From contig OZ234501.1 in assembly GCA_965153455.1 (NCBI GenBank), forward strand, positions 5,146,001 through 5,210,000: a DNA stretch of 64,000 nucleotides, read 5' to 3'. Below the pieces are notes generated by a model. That model had not been told where the DNA came from, did no database searches, and worked only from the letters and a program-made list of their open reading frames with translations. How positions within the stretch are numbered: the stretch's first letter is position 1; every line of letters starts with the position of its first letter. Shown here one piece after another: positions 38,036 through 49,300 of the stretch. Position numbers and translations under genes: made by a program. This DNA comes from Sphagnum compactum (taxonomy: Eukaryota > Bryophyta > Sphagnopsida > Sphagnales).

Positions 38036-38620
38036 TCCAATAATGTCGCGTGTTTTCTAATTAATCATAACTACAATCATTCGGTTGTAGTTATTTAAAT
38101 CAATTATATAAATTTTTCATAAATTGATTATATCAAGCATTAGAATCCAATAAAGATGCTTTATCGATTCGATCAAAATGAGTAAAATCCTCATCCAATC
38201 ACATCATGGTTTTCAACCCATTATATTGTCGTGTTGATGGTGGGTGTGTGTGTGGGTTCGAAGAGCAGGTCCACCCACACCTCACATGTGAGCTTGGACT
38301 GGTGATCTACCACATTCCAAATAGTGTGCAAGCTATTTCCCCACTCTCCCTGGACCCTCGTAAACATGAAATCTTGGACCTTGTAGAGTGAGCATCAACT
38401 AAAAGTCATCACATGCACTAATCATTGTGACGAACTGATCAAAGACACTCGTATTTCTCTACCGTCTGGGAAGCATTACATCATTGGCATACTTACAAGT
38501 TCAAACTCGATTCCACATTATTCAAAGCCTGAACTTCATCCAGATTACCGTTTACAAGCCATTACAGTCAGAGTTATACATATGGAGATTTTTGTGATAT
38601 AAAAAAATTGACAATTGGTA
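35270..38620. other. AT-rich intergenic DNA, no gene recognised
   Basis: No motif-bearing frame on either strand. Contains a (TA)n tract at 38002-38032. The 120-codon minus frame at 37353-37715 has no recognisable domain. Confidence 0.55.
38002..38032 (+). repeat. (TA)n microsatellite
   Basis: About fifteen TA units. Confidence 0.95.
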
Positions 38621-38622
38621 CT

Positions 38623-39003
38623 AGAGTTATCCATAAAGTCCCACAATTAGGGGGCGAGAATGGTCAGTTTCAGCATAATAGGGCATCAAACGTGTAACTG
38701 AGAATGAAAATTTTACAACGTGAAATAACTGGGACCCAAACTAGTTTTCCACCATTTTTGATGATAAATCACCCTATCTTCCGTTTTTCCTGGGCGCCTC
38801 TACTGCTACTACTACATATATTTTCAATGCTCCTACCTGTACAACTACTATAATTACTCTCAAACCTTGTGCATTAAATGCTGAGTTTCAGCATTCCATA
38901 TTGAGATTAATAAAATTTCATTATTTTTTTGATACCGCTGAAAGAGGGGGTGAAAGCAGGCCCAAAAACAGGGTGAAGACAAGGTGACTTTACAGATAAC
39001 TCT
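38623..39003. mobile_element. MITE-like element M1, copy A (both ends present)
   Basis: Begins with AGAGTTATCCATAAAGTC (38623-38640) and ends with GACTTTACAGATAACTCT (38986-39003). The two are 18-bp terminal inverted repeats with two mismatches. The element is 381 bp with no coding capacity. Two other copies are at 13990-14320 and 16001-16350. A target-site duplication is not clear (left flank ..GGTACT, right flank ATTATT..). Superfamily unresolved. Confidence 0.8.
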
Positions 39004-39278
39004 ATTATTATGAATATGAATTTCACCCTGGTGTGTAGTTTTTATATTCCTATATGGTTCAAGCAAGTCCCTTGTAAAACGATAAAGATACTGCTACAAA
39101 CCTTGTGGATGTAAGTTGTGCATAAAGTCTATAGATGTCCATATTTGTTCTACACTTATTCTCAATAAGAGTTTGCAAATACCTGTCCTGGAAAAATGCG
39201 AATCCTACAAAATGCTCTGGGGATGTTTGTCATTAGCCACAATGGTAGGGTTGCGTGTATTAGGTTATTACTAATAAA

Positions 39279-39418
39279 AGACCATCTAACATCTTTATAT
39301 GTAATAACATTACATCTTCAAAGTGTAAATGCAAATGTTGTGATCGGAAGACCATCTAACATCTTTATATGTAATAACATTACATCTTCAAAGTGTAAAT
39401 GCAAATGTTGTGATCGGA
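39279..39418 (+). repeat. Perfect 70-bp tandem duplication
   Basis: Copy 1 (39279-39348) and copy 2 (39349-39418) are identical, starting AGACCATCTAACATCTTTAT and ending GTTGTGATCGGA. Identity over the whole unit, in a region where every other repeat is diverged, points to a very recent duplication or an assembly artefact. Confidence 0.95.
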
Positions 39419-39862
39419 TACGTTCCAATCTTGGAGAAAATTATAGTACAAGATTTACATGATAAATCTTAGCAAATTATATGATTATTTGTGAAAATGA
39501 ATTTGCAACTATTGCATTTTCCCCAAGACTTTTGAGCATGCAATCTCCACCTTCACTTTGGGTACAACTCCATAACTCCATCTTCCAACTTACAATCTAA
39601 TATTATAATAAGTGCAAAAAGATTGTCCTACCTAGTTTTCCATAACACTTGATTGTCACAGGAGAGATTCAGCACCTCACACTAAGCTTCTTAGGGTCAA
39701 CTACCCTTTCAAATGCACATGAACAGCACATCAAGCGCTGTTAGGTCTTATCCTACCTTCTAATCGACTAATTCTCATGCTGAATTGGCCGTTCCACATG
39801 GGTGCCAATTCCATAGACCTAATCGGCAAGCCCTTGCTGATTCTATTATCCCAGGGAGCTGC

Positions 39863-39941
39863 CAGGGTTTGGCCAATTCTAGCTCCCAGAAAGCCTGTGG
39901 CCAAGACGAGTGAGCTAGGAGCCAGAATCGGCCAAACCCTG
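39863..39941. repeat. Inverted repeat (24-bp arms)
   Basis: The 24-bp arm starting at 39863 (CAGGGTTTGGCC then AATTCTAGCTCC) pairs with 39918-39941 with two mismatches. The loop is about 31 nt. The segment is GC-richer than its flanks, like the hairpin at 13837-13909. Confidence 0.8.
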
Positions 39942-40453
39942 CTGATCTCTCTCTCATTGCATATCTGAAACTGGTGATAAGTCTTATATACTATACGGTA
40001 CTGACTTTGTGTCCTATTGATTTTTCCCTCTACAGTTGAATTCTGTGGCCATTTCGTCGGCCAGCCATTTGCTACTTGACTTGTGATGGAAAAACTAAGA
40101 TGGTACTAGTTGCACAAGAGCAGGATCTAGTTTGCTGGGTTGACAAGTGCACCAAATTGGTGCCCTACTGAGAGTCTCGAGGACTCAGGAATCCGAGACA
40201 TACATTACAGATTCCCAACTCCTTAAAGACACTATGCAATTAAGCACTCCTCTCTATACACTACAGTTACAACAATGTTGCAATTTTGTAGACCATAATG
40301 AACTATTACTTCTAAAACAACCTTACTACAAGAGTGGGCAAGAAGTCCCTAATAAATAATGGGCTTCCAAGATCATTTGTAAATATTGTGGCTAACATAC
40401 GGGTCAGATTCTTAAGAGTTCCAGGGTTTGACAGACAAGCAGATTCACAAAGA

Positions 40454-43400
40454 TTAATGAAAGATTTGAGCTGATGCATAGTATTCACTTTCCTTGAACA
40501 CTGGCCTCAAATCCTCATCTGCCATGAATTCGAGTGGGAAAAACACAAGGTGACCACAAATTGCATCTATACACGATTCTTGGCTCATTGATAGGCCTTC
40601 CCCTTCGTTTAAAACAACTCCCTGATCAGGATCCTTAGGAGCAATGCCAAGGTCAATGGTTGTGTGGCCTACCTTCTCCTTTTGCTGAGCTACCGCTAGC
40701 CGGAGGGCAACCCGGGAGTGAATAGAATCAGATGGAATGGAGCCAAAAACAGAACCATATAATTTAGTGTTACTTTCTGCTCTTGACATCCAGACACCTC
40801 TGTAAGTGGCATTGCTCACTGGGTCCTTCACGAGATCAATCTCTGCTTGTCGAATGCCCAGATGCTCTGCCCAAAGTGACATCCGCAGTGAATGAGCAAA
40901 GCGACCTGCATTCCATATGTTTCCATTCATTGTCGACTGGATGTAGTCAGTGTCTTCTATCACAACCCCCAATTCTGAGTCCCGAGAACCCAATAAGCTC
41001 CTGTCATTGATGTTTGCTGAGCCAATCAAGACTGTGCGGTCATCGACTATCATAATCTTGCTATGTACATAAATCTGACTTGTAGACAAAGGGCCATTTT
41101 CATAAAGCTTTCCATGGTTCCGGAGCCCATAAAAGGAGATGTAATTTTCCAAATCCGGTCCCAATCTGTCAAGAAGCCTCTGGAGCAAAGACTGCTTCCC
41201 ACGACAAATAGTACGGTACTGCCAATGCATTATGGCTCTTACAGATGCCGCTCCGCTATCATCCACCCCACCTTGGAAACCAGGCAACAAAGGCATAACC
41301 ACAATGACACGGAAACACCGACGGTCTTCATGTGCCCTCATTATCCGCATATACAATGCTTGCAGGACCCTGTTGTGGATAATGTCATCACTATCCAAGC
41401 CAGATATGAAAAACTGATTCTCAATGTACACAAAAAACTCAGCCTTCTCAATGAGAGAACAATAAGCAGTATGAATGCTACGCTCCTCCAGTTGGCTGGT
41501 TCCTGCCGACCACTGGCCAACACTGCGAATCACTTGGCATTTGCATCTCGATCGTGGTCCAGCCTCGCCAATAAGATTGAAATCCATCTCTCCAAGCTCC
41601 CTCTGCTCCACCTCCCACCATTCCTGATCAGTGGTGTGGTTCATATTCCCTATACTACTAACCTGGTCTTTCAGCCTCCCAGAATCTGTCACAGTCCTTC
41701 CAGAATTTCTCCCTACCTCAGGATCCTCCACAAAATTGTGCATTTGAACCTCAGATGACAAAAGCCTCTCTTCCTCACTGGAACTCGGATACCGCAGCAT
41801 CCTGCCATTCAGTGGCATGATTCCAATGAACTCCCTCGAGCTACTCTTAAAATTGAGTGTATTCTCCCTAATCTCAGGGTCCTTTTCCTCCTCTTTTGGG
41901 AGTAACAATGGGATGTCCTCATAGGATGACCTGGCAGAAACAAGTTGCTCTTTCTCAGATACTTGCCTTTGAAGGGCATGTTCTGCCTCAATGCGAGCTT
42001 CAGTTGCTTCCTGCCCTGTCAAGTAGTGTGGAATAACCATATGATGTTGGGGCAAAAGCAATGGGATTGCTTGCTCATTTGGTGCCTTACTCCGCTTTGC
42101 ATAATTCCATCGTTGTACAAAATGCCTAGCAACATCTCTGCAAGGTGGCCCCCAAAGTGCACAATGGACATCATGCCATGGCATCCTTGGATACTTTTCA
42201 CGGTCAAGCTGATCCTTCATACTCTCCTCCCATGAATTTGGCTCTGACTCCCTTGGGTTATAGTAGTCTTTCCCAGGCCAAAGTGACACTGGGTAGTCAG
42301 AAACCCTATGCTCTGGCGAGTCATAACGCCCAAAACACAAATCAAGGCCCCCAATGAAACACACTTGATGATCCACTATGATGAGCTTCTCATGATGTGA
42401 CCAAAGGTACACCCCTGATGAAAAATGGTCAGGATAGCGCAGCACTTTAATGTTCTCATGGATACTCAACAACCTTTGCTTTGTGTAGTTGCTGTTGATT
42501 TTCAATGCCAGTGCAACCTCCTTGTATAACAGAACATAGATTTGCACACCCATTTTTGCTTTCGCCTCAAGTAGGGTGTCCAACCGGGAACTTTCATGAG
42601 CACTAAATGGTCGTCGCAAGTAGAGATCTGGGCAAACCCACCATCCAGCCAGAAAAATTTCTGATTTGGCATCATCAATTGCCACAGCAATGGCTTCAAA
42701 TGCAGCTTTTCCATCAATGAACCATTGTGCAGCTGTGCCATCAGAACCCAACCCTCTTGGAGGTGCAAATGACCCAAAGCGGTGCGGATGACACCATCCC
42801 TCTGGAGGCCGCAACCCAGCATCATTGATTCCAGCCACCCAATCACGGGCACTCCTGGCCTGTTGGGTCCGGAATTTTACCACCCTGTTTCCACACGTCA
42901 CTAGAAAGCTGAACCGTAGAGGATTCCGCTCCTTTCCCATCCTGGCAAGAGCAATCAAGCCGTCTGTGGCACCTCGATCTGAAGGGACTAATACATCAAA
43001 CACAATGATATCCAATGGCTTAGGATTTGTTGGATCAACAAGAAGCGCCAGGAATCCAGGTTTCAACACTGCCCACACTTGTTGCCAGTTAGGGCTACAA
43101 CAATGGCATGTTCTGAAGCAATTCAAGCAACCCCCTGAACCGTCTTCTGTTGAGAATTTTGGGAGGTGCTGGACCATCACATAGCCTTCTCGGAGCTTTG
43201 GCCCATATTCTGGTGCAAAAGAAAGCTTGGACACTTCCAGAAACCTACAAACCTCTCTCGTATTGACAATGTCTAGATTGTCAAGAAAATGCTTCAAGTA
43301 ATGTTGCATAGCTGATTGAGCTCGGTGTGAAATGGTTGGTAGACGTCCTAAAGCTGGTCGCATTACAGGTAAAGCAGCACTTGATGGAATGTCCTTCCGT

Positions 43401-43777
43401 GGGGCTGGGGGGTTGTCCTCTTGATCATAGTCATCATGTGAATGCAAATTCACACCTGATGGAGAATGCTCTCCAAGCCCCAGGCTTTGAACCCACTCTT
43501 TCACTTGCTCTTGCTTTTCTTGAAGGTCTTGGAGAAGTGCCTGCCGTTTCAGTGCTAGATGAAGGAAAAAGACCTGTGCTGCTTTCCGCTCAAGACGCCA
43601 TTTGAAACCCTGGTACTCCAACTGGATGCTGTAGACCAGTTGGAAGGCTCGACTGAGGTCATTGCCTTCTGCCCTTGAGACCTCAATAACTGTGGCAGCT
43701 GGTGGTTCCTTGAATATTGGCTCATCTTCTAGATGGTGTCGAGGAGACGATGCAGGATTAGTCAGTGACTCCTGCAT
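40454..43777 (-). CDS. PLDZ: Phospholipase D, PX-PH type (PLD zeta class), single coding exon, 1107 aa
   Basis: Hydrolyses phosphatidylcholine and related lipids to phosphatidic acid on membranes; PX/PH-PLDs bind phosphoinositides rather than using a C2 domain. From the chosen Met: PX domain ~28-183 (VIEVSRAEGNDLSR...REVCRFLEVS); PH domain ~194-320 (GYVMVQHLPKF...DWVAGINDAGLRPPEGW). HKD motif 1 is WSHHEKLIIVD (His462, Lys464, Asp469). HKD motif 2 is YVHSKIMIVDD (His905, Lys907, Asp912), followed by GSANINDRSLLGSRDSE. C-terminus: EDLRPVFKESEYYASAQIFH. The open frame extends upstream to 43903, but a splice acceptor (CTGCTGCAG|GAAATT, exon from 43879) lies inside it, so its first codons are intronic. 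The first in-frame ATG after the acceptor is at 43777 and gives the usual family length (Arabidopsis members are near 1100 aa). No introns interrupt the 3.3-kb coding region. Both catalytic motifs are intact. Confidence 0.95.
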   Translation of the reverse strand: MQESLTNPASSPRHHLEDEPIFKEPPAATVIEVSRAEGNDLSRAFQLVYSIQLEYQGFKWRLERKAAQVFFLHLALKRQALLQDLQEKQEQVKEWVQSLGLGEHSPSGVNLHSHDDYDQEDNPPAPRKDIPSSAALPVMRPALGRLPTISHRAQSAMQHYLKHFLDNLDIVNTREVCRFLEVSKLSFAPEYGPKLREGYVMVQHLPKFSTEDGSGGCLNCFRTCHCCSPNWQQVWAVLKPGFLALLVDPTNPKPLDIIVFDVLVPSDRGATDGLIALARMGKERNPLRFSFLVTCGNRVVKFRTQQARSARDWVAGINDAGLRPPEGWCHPHRFGSFAPPRGLGSDGTAAQWFIDGKAAFEAIAVAIDDAKSEIFLAGWWVCPDLYLRRPFSAHESSRLDTLLEAKAKMGVQIYVLLYKEVALALKINSNYTKQRLLSIHENIKVLRYPDHFSSGVYLWSHHEKLIIVDHQVCFIGGLDLCFGRYDSPEHRVSDYPVSLWPGKDYYNPRESEPNSWEESMKDQLDREKYPRMPWHDVHCALWGPPCRDVARHFVQRWNYAKRSKAPNEQAIPLLLPQHHMVIPHYLTGQEATEARIEAEHALQRQVSEKEQLVSARSSYEDIPLLLPKEEEKDPEIRENTLNFKSSSREFIGIMPLNGRMLRYPSSSEEERLLSSEVQMHNFVEDPEVGRNSGRTVTDSGRLKDQVSSIGNMNHTTDQEWWEVEQRELGEMDFNLIGEAGPRSRCKCQVIRSVGQWSAGTSQLEERSIHTAYCSLIEKAEFFVYIENQFFISGLDSDDIIHNRVLQALYMRIMRAHEDRRCFRVIVVMPLLPGFQGGVDDSGAASVRAIMHWQYRTICRGKQSLLQRLLDRLGPDLENYISFYGLRNHGKLYENGPLSTSQIYVHSKIMIVDDRTVLIGSANINDRSLLGSRDSELGVVIEDTDYIQSTMNGNIWNAGRFAHSLRMSLWAEHLGIRQAEIDLVKDPVSNATYRGVWMSRAESNTKLYGSVFGSIPSDSIHSRVALRLAVAQQKEKVGHTTIDLGIAPKDPDQGVVLNEGEGLSMSQESCIDAICGHLVFFPLEFMADEDLRPVFKESEYYASAQIFH

Positions 43778-45315
43778 CTGAGCATATTGGAAACTTGACC
43801 CCAAGTCCCCATCGCAACTCCTGACCTTCGCCAGCTTGGCTGAATGTTTCTCCCTCTGGCTGACCAGTTTTTTAATTTCCTGCAGCAGACATAACCACCT
43901 CATTCTCTGTCACAAGGGATCTTCACTGTGAAGTGATTGCATCACAATCTACTCTCCCAAGTCCAAAAATAACTCAAACCACCTCATGTTAAACGTAAGA
44001 CAGTCATACTGCCAACAGAATTTGGTTCCACTTGACCTCAACAAGACAACTGCCACTTGATGATTGTGCAGACCTGGCCCAAGCCATTACTGAAGCACCA
44101 AGAGGCTGGGTGACTCCCACAAAAAAGATCAAAACATAATCACGGAAAATCAGGGGAGCAAAGCAGTATACAAATCATCGCACCCAGATAACTACCTAAC
44201 ATAAAACCATGGAATTTGAGACCTCAACAAATTGACTATGAGTCCATAGGGTAGGGTGGACAGGTTTAATGTGACATGGTACTACTTTACTACTTGAGTG
44301 TTTTATTTCCTAAGGGTGGGGTTTAATTGCACTAAGGAGTTGCATTATTGAGGAATGAACTATACACAAAGCTGCAGTTAAAGGTTAGTACTTGCACAAT
44401 TATTAATAAACCTGAAATCTATCACCTAGCTCTTTCTGACAGCTGACAATTGGTCATCACAGACATGAACATTGACCTCCAATCCATCCACTCTGGAGCT
44501 ACTACTCTAGGTTAAAACCCCAGATTGTCAAAAGACCCAGAAAGCCCAAGAGAAGTCTAAAATAGGTGGAGCAAATCCAATACAGTAGCATTGTTGAGGA
44601 GCAACCAAGGGTTTGTCAGATTTTCAATGGCCTGGAGATTGAAGTGGGGATTGCACCACTTGAAAGTAGTAGTTCATGGACATGCCTACCACTGTCTATG
44701 CAAGTTGTGATCACAGCCAATCTGGTTATGCAAATAGTGCTACATTGGCAAAAACAAAAGAGACCCATCTCTGCATGACCCACTACATCTCATCCACCAA
44801 GGAATTTGACATATGAATTGTCTCACTTGAATGCAGTTCATGACATGAGAATATGGAATGAAGCAGCAACTTTGTTCAGAGAGGTTGATATTTGTCAACT
44901 CAATGATAAGAACAAGAGAAATACCACAGTTTGAACTCTGCCCCATACAAGTTCAATTTGCGATTTCAGATTATGGAAGCACAAAACTGTGCAGAAAAAG
45001 ACTACTGCATATGCAGGGGATTCTAGAAACCCCACAAGTTCTTGAGCAGCACATCAACTTTCCAACAACTCCAGAATGTGGTTAGAAATCTTGTGACCAA
45101 GGAAGACCAACAAGATTACAAACATACAGACAGACAGGAGAAGGCTCCAAATGTTTGCTGTCCCATACCACCGGGTCAGAATGATGATGGAAACATTTAT
45201 GCTTCTGAAACCCTGTCCTGCTGATTTCCAGGAGGGGGGCAGGGGGGAACCTCTAAAGGCCACAGAATCTGAACTGAAAGCAATACAGAAAAAGGGATGA
45301 TGAGAAGCTTTTACC
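43778..45315 (-). other. PLD 5' leader with probable intron (43880-45314) and overlapping uORF
   Basis: On the minus strand, a good donor (CAGTCTCTAG|GTAAAAG, exon end 45315) and the acceptor before 43879 define a ~1.4-kb intron. If they are joined, the main frame reads a TAG at the end of the upstream exon. That exon would therefore be noncoding, which supports translation starting at 43777. In the second exon, an out-of-frame ATG at 43812 opens a 16-codon uORF ending at 43762, overlapping the PLD start. Its context (GCGATGG) is better than that of the PLD ATG (CAGATGC). Splice sites are inferred by eye. Confidence 0.5.
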
Positions 45316-45319
45316 TAGA

Positions 45320-46300
45320 GACTGTGATATCGTTGCTGTTGTTTGAGAAGCTGATCTTTCCAGCACTCAGGCTGCAAGGTTGTTGTCCGTCAGCTCCTCA
45401 ATTCCTCACTCCTTGTGCACTCAAACAAGATCCCAAATTGCACCACCATTCCTAGATGATGGAAGTGCATGCTTGTGCTTGAGAAGCGAAACAAGGGCAC
45501 ACACCATGACAGAAACCCTGCAAGGAACTCCATCAAAATCTTCTGTTTCCTGCAGAGTTACAACAGAGCGAGCTTGCTTCATGACCTAATTTCTTCCAAG
45601 ATCTCTCAGGGGGATGATGATGGATCAGCTCAGGTGAGCAACAAGAAACAACCCAATGTATTTATTTCCACCTCTGAGGTACTTATCACAGCCTTCACTA
45701 CAGCTCAAAAGGATCAAGAGATGATAAGGAGATGATAAGGAGATGATGATGATGATGATGATGGATTCTTTGAAGATCATCAACTCTACAGTGAATTGAA
45801 GGCTGGAAGAAAGATGGGAGCTTTCAACCCTGATTATTGCAGACATCCAGTTCCAAAACTGTGATCAGAAGACCTCATCATCATCAGCATCATCATCACT
45901 ACTGTCAAAGGAGCAACAACAATCATGAGAAATGACATATGAGGAAACAAGAAGATGTATCAATTATTCATTCTTCAAGACAAAAACACATACCAAGCAA
46001 GTCCTCCTTGCTGCCTGCTGCAGCCATCCAAATCCTCGCACTAATCTCTCAGCAGCTGGACGGACACAACCGAAAGAAGAAATCTCTTCTGGAGGTATCA
46101 TCAACATCATCATCATGACCATCATCATCATCATCACAACAACAACAACCCACAAGCTGCCGATCAAAGACGAACAACTACAGAAAACAAAACCTAGACA
46201 CGACAAAGAGTGCAACAACAACAACAACAACAACAAGCAAGGGTTAGGGTTGAAAGCTCATGGTTGCTTTGCTTCAAAGGAAAAGTAGTCCAAAGGTACT
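45320..46300 (-). promoter_or_regulatory. PLD upstream region rich in GAT/CAT and CAA triplet repeats
   Basis: Probably the distal leader and promoter of PLD, transcribed leftward. Trinucleotide tracts lie at about 45742-45763 (GAT), 46096-46138 (ATC/CAT, interrupted) and 46212-46236 (CAA). Asn/His/Met-rich open frames through them are repeat artefacts. GGGTTAGGGTT at about 46241-46251 resembles a telo-box. The promoter position is not resolved. Confidence 0.35.
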
Positions 46301-46309
46301 TACTTTAAA

Positions 46310-49300
46310 GTGGTGTTCTTGTTACAAGTGGCAAAAGCTCATGTTTTTGATAACTATTGACCTCTTTTTTTGTTTTTGTAGCTTTGTTTTGGGTCTCTTG
46401 AGTGGCTAGCCAAAATTGATCATGAGGATGGAGTGAGTCTTCTTCCCACTGTTCTTTGGAAACACAACACACAAACTGATGAGGATGCTAGGATGATCAG
46501 TTTTGCCAAGATTTTCTGCCAGGGCACACAATGGCATTATAACCCTAGTACAGAAGTGGTAATAAATACCCTGGTAGGTACCTTCTTGCTGGCTTCCACA
46601 CAAATTATATTATTTTTAGAAATGCTGAAATTTTCAGAAATTATTTTTTCTCAAAGAAAAAAAAAGACAAAATTCTTGAAGGAAGACGTGGAGAATCCTA
46701 GTTGGAATATTCCCTTTTTTTTGGAAATGGGAATCTTCAAAATTAATTATAATATATATATATATCATGGCAGCTTGTCACTGCTAATATTCATTTCTTC
46801 CTTGATGAAGGAAGGAAGGTGATGATGGTCTCAGACTTTGTGTCCAACTTACTACTCTCTTTAAGGTTAGAGTATAATCCCCAACTGGTGCTCGCTCAGT
46901 CAGTATGTGACCCTGCAAAAACATTTCTCACATCCAAGTTTTAGTTATTTTACCTCTGGGCAACCCCACCCATAAAACTAAAAGTGAGACTCACTGCAAA
47001 TAGGTAAGAGACTACTAATAACGAACCACCTGGACCAATCATTATTATGATTGGCGGATCAGAAGAAAGAAACAGACAGAGACCGCCAGTCAGATCATAT
47101 TTATTACGCTCTTCTCTCAAAGGTGCACGGCAGCAAGGTTGTGCCTTTTACCAGCCTTGGTAAACTGTACAGAAATGCTGAGCCAGGGTCATATACTGAG
47201 CACTGTTGGGGATGTTCTTATGACTGCACCCATTATTGTATGTATGTTCCTTGTATGAAATTGTTGTTCTTGAGCTTCTTCTGCAATTTCATCCATATGT
47301 AATGGTATATGTCAAAGTGGACCCTGTCATTATTGACGTATTGATTGAAACCCTGCTTAAGAATGATTGGTCCAGGTGGTTTGCTATTAGTGGTCTCCCA
47401 CCTATTTGATGCAGTCAGTGAGGAGCAATGCCAGCTTGCCAGTAGCATCTCTCATGATGATGGTGGGTGAAGAAGACATTGTGTTTTGTGTGAATGTTAT
47501 GGTGTTACAACTGGGCTTTATCCTATCACATGTGGGTTTGGTTGTTGCTGGACTAATAATAATGTGCGAACATCAGTTGGTTATATAAGGTTCTTTACAA
47601 AATTCAAAATGTGCACAACACTGGTCACTACCAGACCCACATTGGTGTTTTTCTTTGGACCCATACATACATGAGGTTCTTCTTGCTTTCAGGTCAGAGG
47701 TTTTGAGTAGCCGTGTTGACACTTCAGTGCATCTGCACACTCAAAGGTGGGTTTGCCTCCCAAGATCTTCCTGTTGTTTGAAATGGACTGACTTTTGGAA
47801 GATGCAGGCGATGATGGTTGTTGACACTTTGCCGTGTTTTGTAAAAAACAACCTCATATAAGGTCAGTGAAGGAAGATGCTTGCCATTTGTGGATGTGTA
47901 TTGAAGAAATTGAAGAAGATTTGCACAATCGATGCATATGTTCAAAGACAAAATAGAAAGCATTGGTTTCATGTAGACTAATGAATATTAGTGACTAATT
48001 GAAACTTTTCAATCACGAAATTGTGTTAGTATTGTTGATGATGAATTAATGTTTTCAAAGTATTCTTTGTGAACTCCCCGCAACAACATATTGCACTCAT
48101 ACTTGGACAAGGAATGAACACAAAATTGTAATGATTTCAAGAGAACAGCATTTAACTCATTGCTTCAAACAATGGGTCTAAATGATGGGTCTATAGTCTA
48201 TACATGTGTGCCCCAAAATATATGTGATGAGTTTTTTTCCCCCGATATGTGGACTTTATTTATATCTTATAAAAAGTCTTATAATTGATAAATCCTGATG
48301 AAAATGAACAAGGAGTAATATAATGCCCACTATATAAAACTTTAAACATTATTTCATCAAGTCTTTTATTTCAGCAAAGATTGATATATGGGGACCTTAA
48401 CTCATAACAACTAGAGAAACACTTTGGTCCAGAATTGTTGTTATTGGTGAGTCCGAGATCATCCATCCCTGCATGGTAGCACAAAACAAATATGAGGTTG
48501 CTTTTTCTCATGAATTCCAAACGGAATAAAACAAAAAGAAAAGGAGGGCGAGAAAAAAAAAAAAAAACCATCATATATAACAAGTGCATGTTTTTCCAAA
48601 AGAAGCTATTAACATGAGTGTTGAATTTACATGTACATTAACATTACCAACAAATGGCCCAAAAACAAAAGAGATCCCACCCTTTTGCAAAAAGAGTAAT
48701 CTTACGAGTACAAGATGTTAAAGCTAGAGTGTTGGAGATTTTATAGAATTGCTTGGGAGGAGTCACCTTGTAATACAAAATGAGAAAAATTGCAGTTCCT
48801 TACAATTTGAAGCAAAAGGCTAAGGGAAACAATAAATTGACCTTGCTATTCTCGAATCAAGGGGCCCATGATTGAGAAAACACGCCATTGTCATAGAAGC
48901 CAGATGGGGAGATGGTCCAAGTACATTTTGTGGAACATGGCATACTTGGACCATACATAAAGCCTCGGAAGACTATGATACTTGTTATATGGTATGTGGT
49001 GCCAGCACCGAAATCACATGCAAAAATTGTTGTCCCTTGAACATTTTATTCAAAAGATATGACATAACTAGAACCAAAAGCAACAGTTTGCCATCCTAGA
49101 TCATCATCTTTAGAGTGACAATGCACATGAAGCATTTCATTTGGAATTTCATTTGTCAGGGTTACAACCGTCGGGACGCATGTCACATGTTTCATTCTCA
49201 TCATCAAGTGCACTACAACAACCAAGAATACACAAGAAAATGTTTGCTTGGACATCATATTTAAACTAATCTTTTACGAAGGAGACAATTCGCTTAACAA

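Noticed and set aside
43778-43903. Longest-ORF start for PLD (MRWLCLLQEIKK...)
   Set aside because: A strong splice acceptor lies inside this stretch (exon from 43879), so the first ATG is intronic. The ATG at 43777 gives the family length.
45932-46288. 118-codon open frame rich in Ile, Thr and Asn
   Set aside because: Produced by ATC and CAA triplet tracts; no domain.
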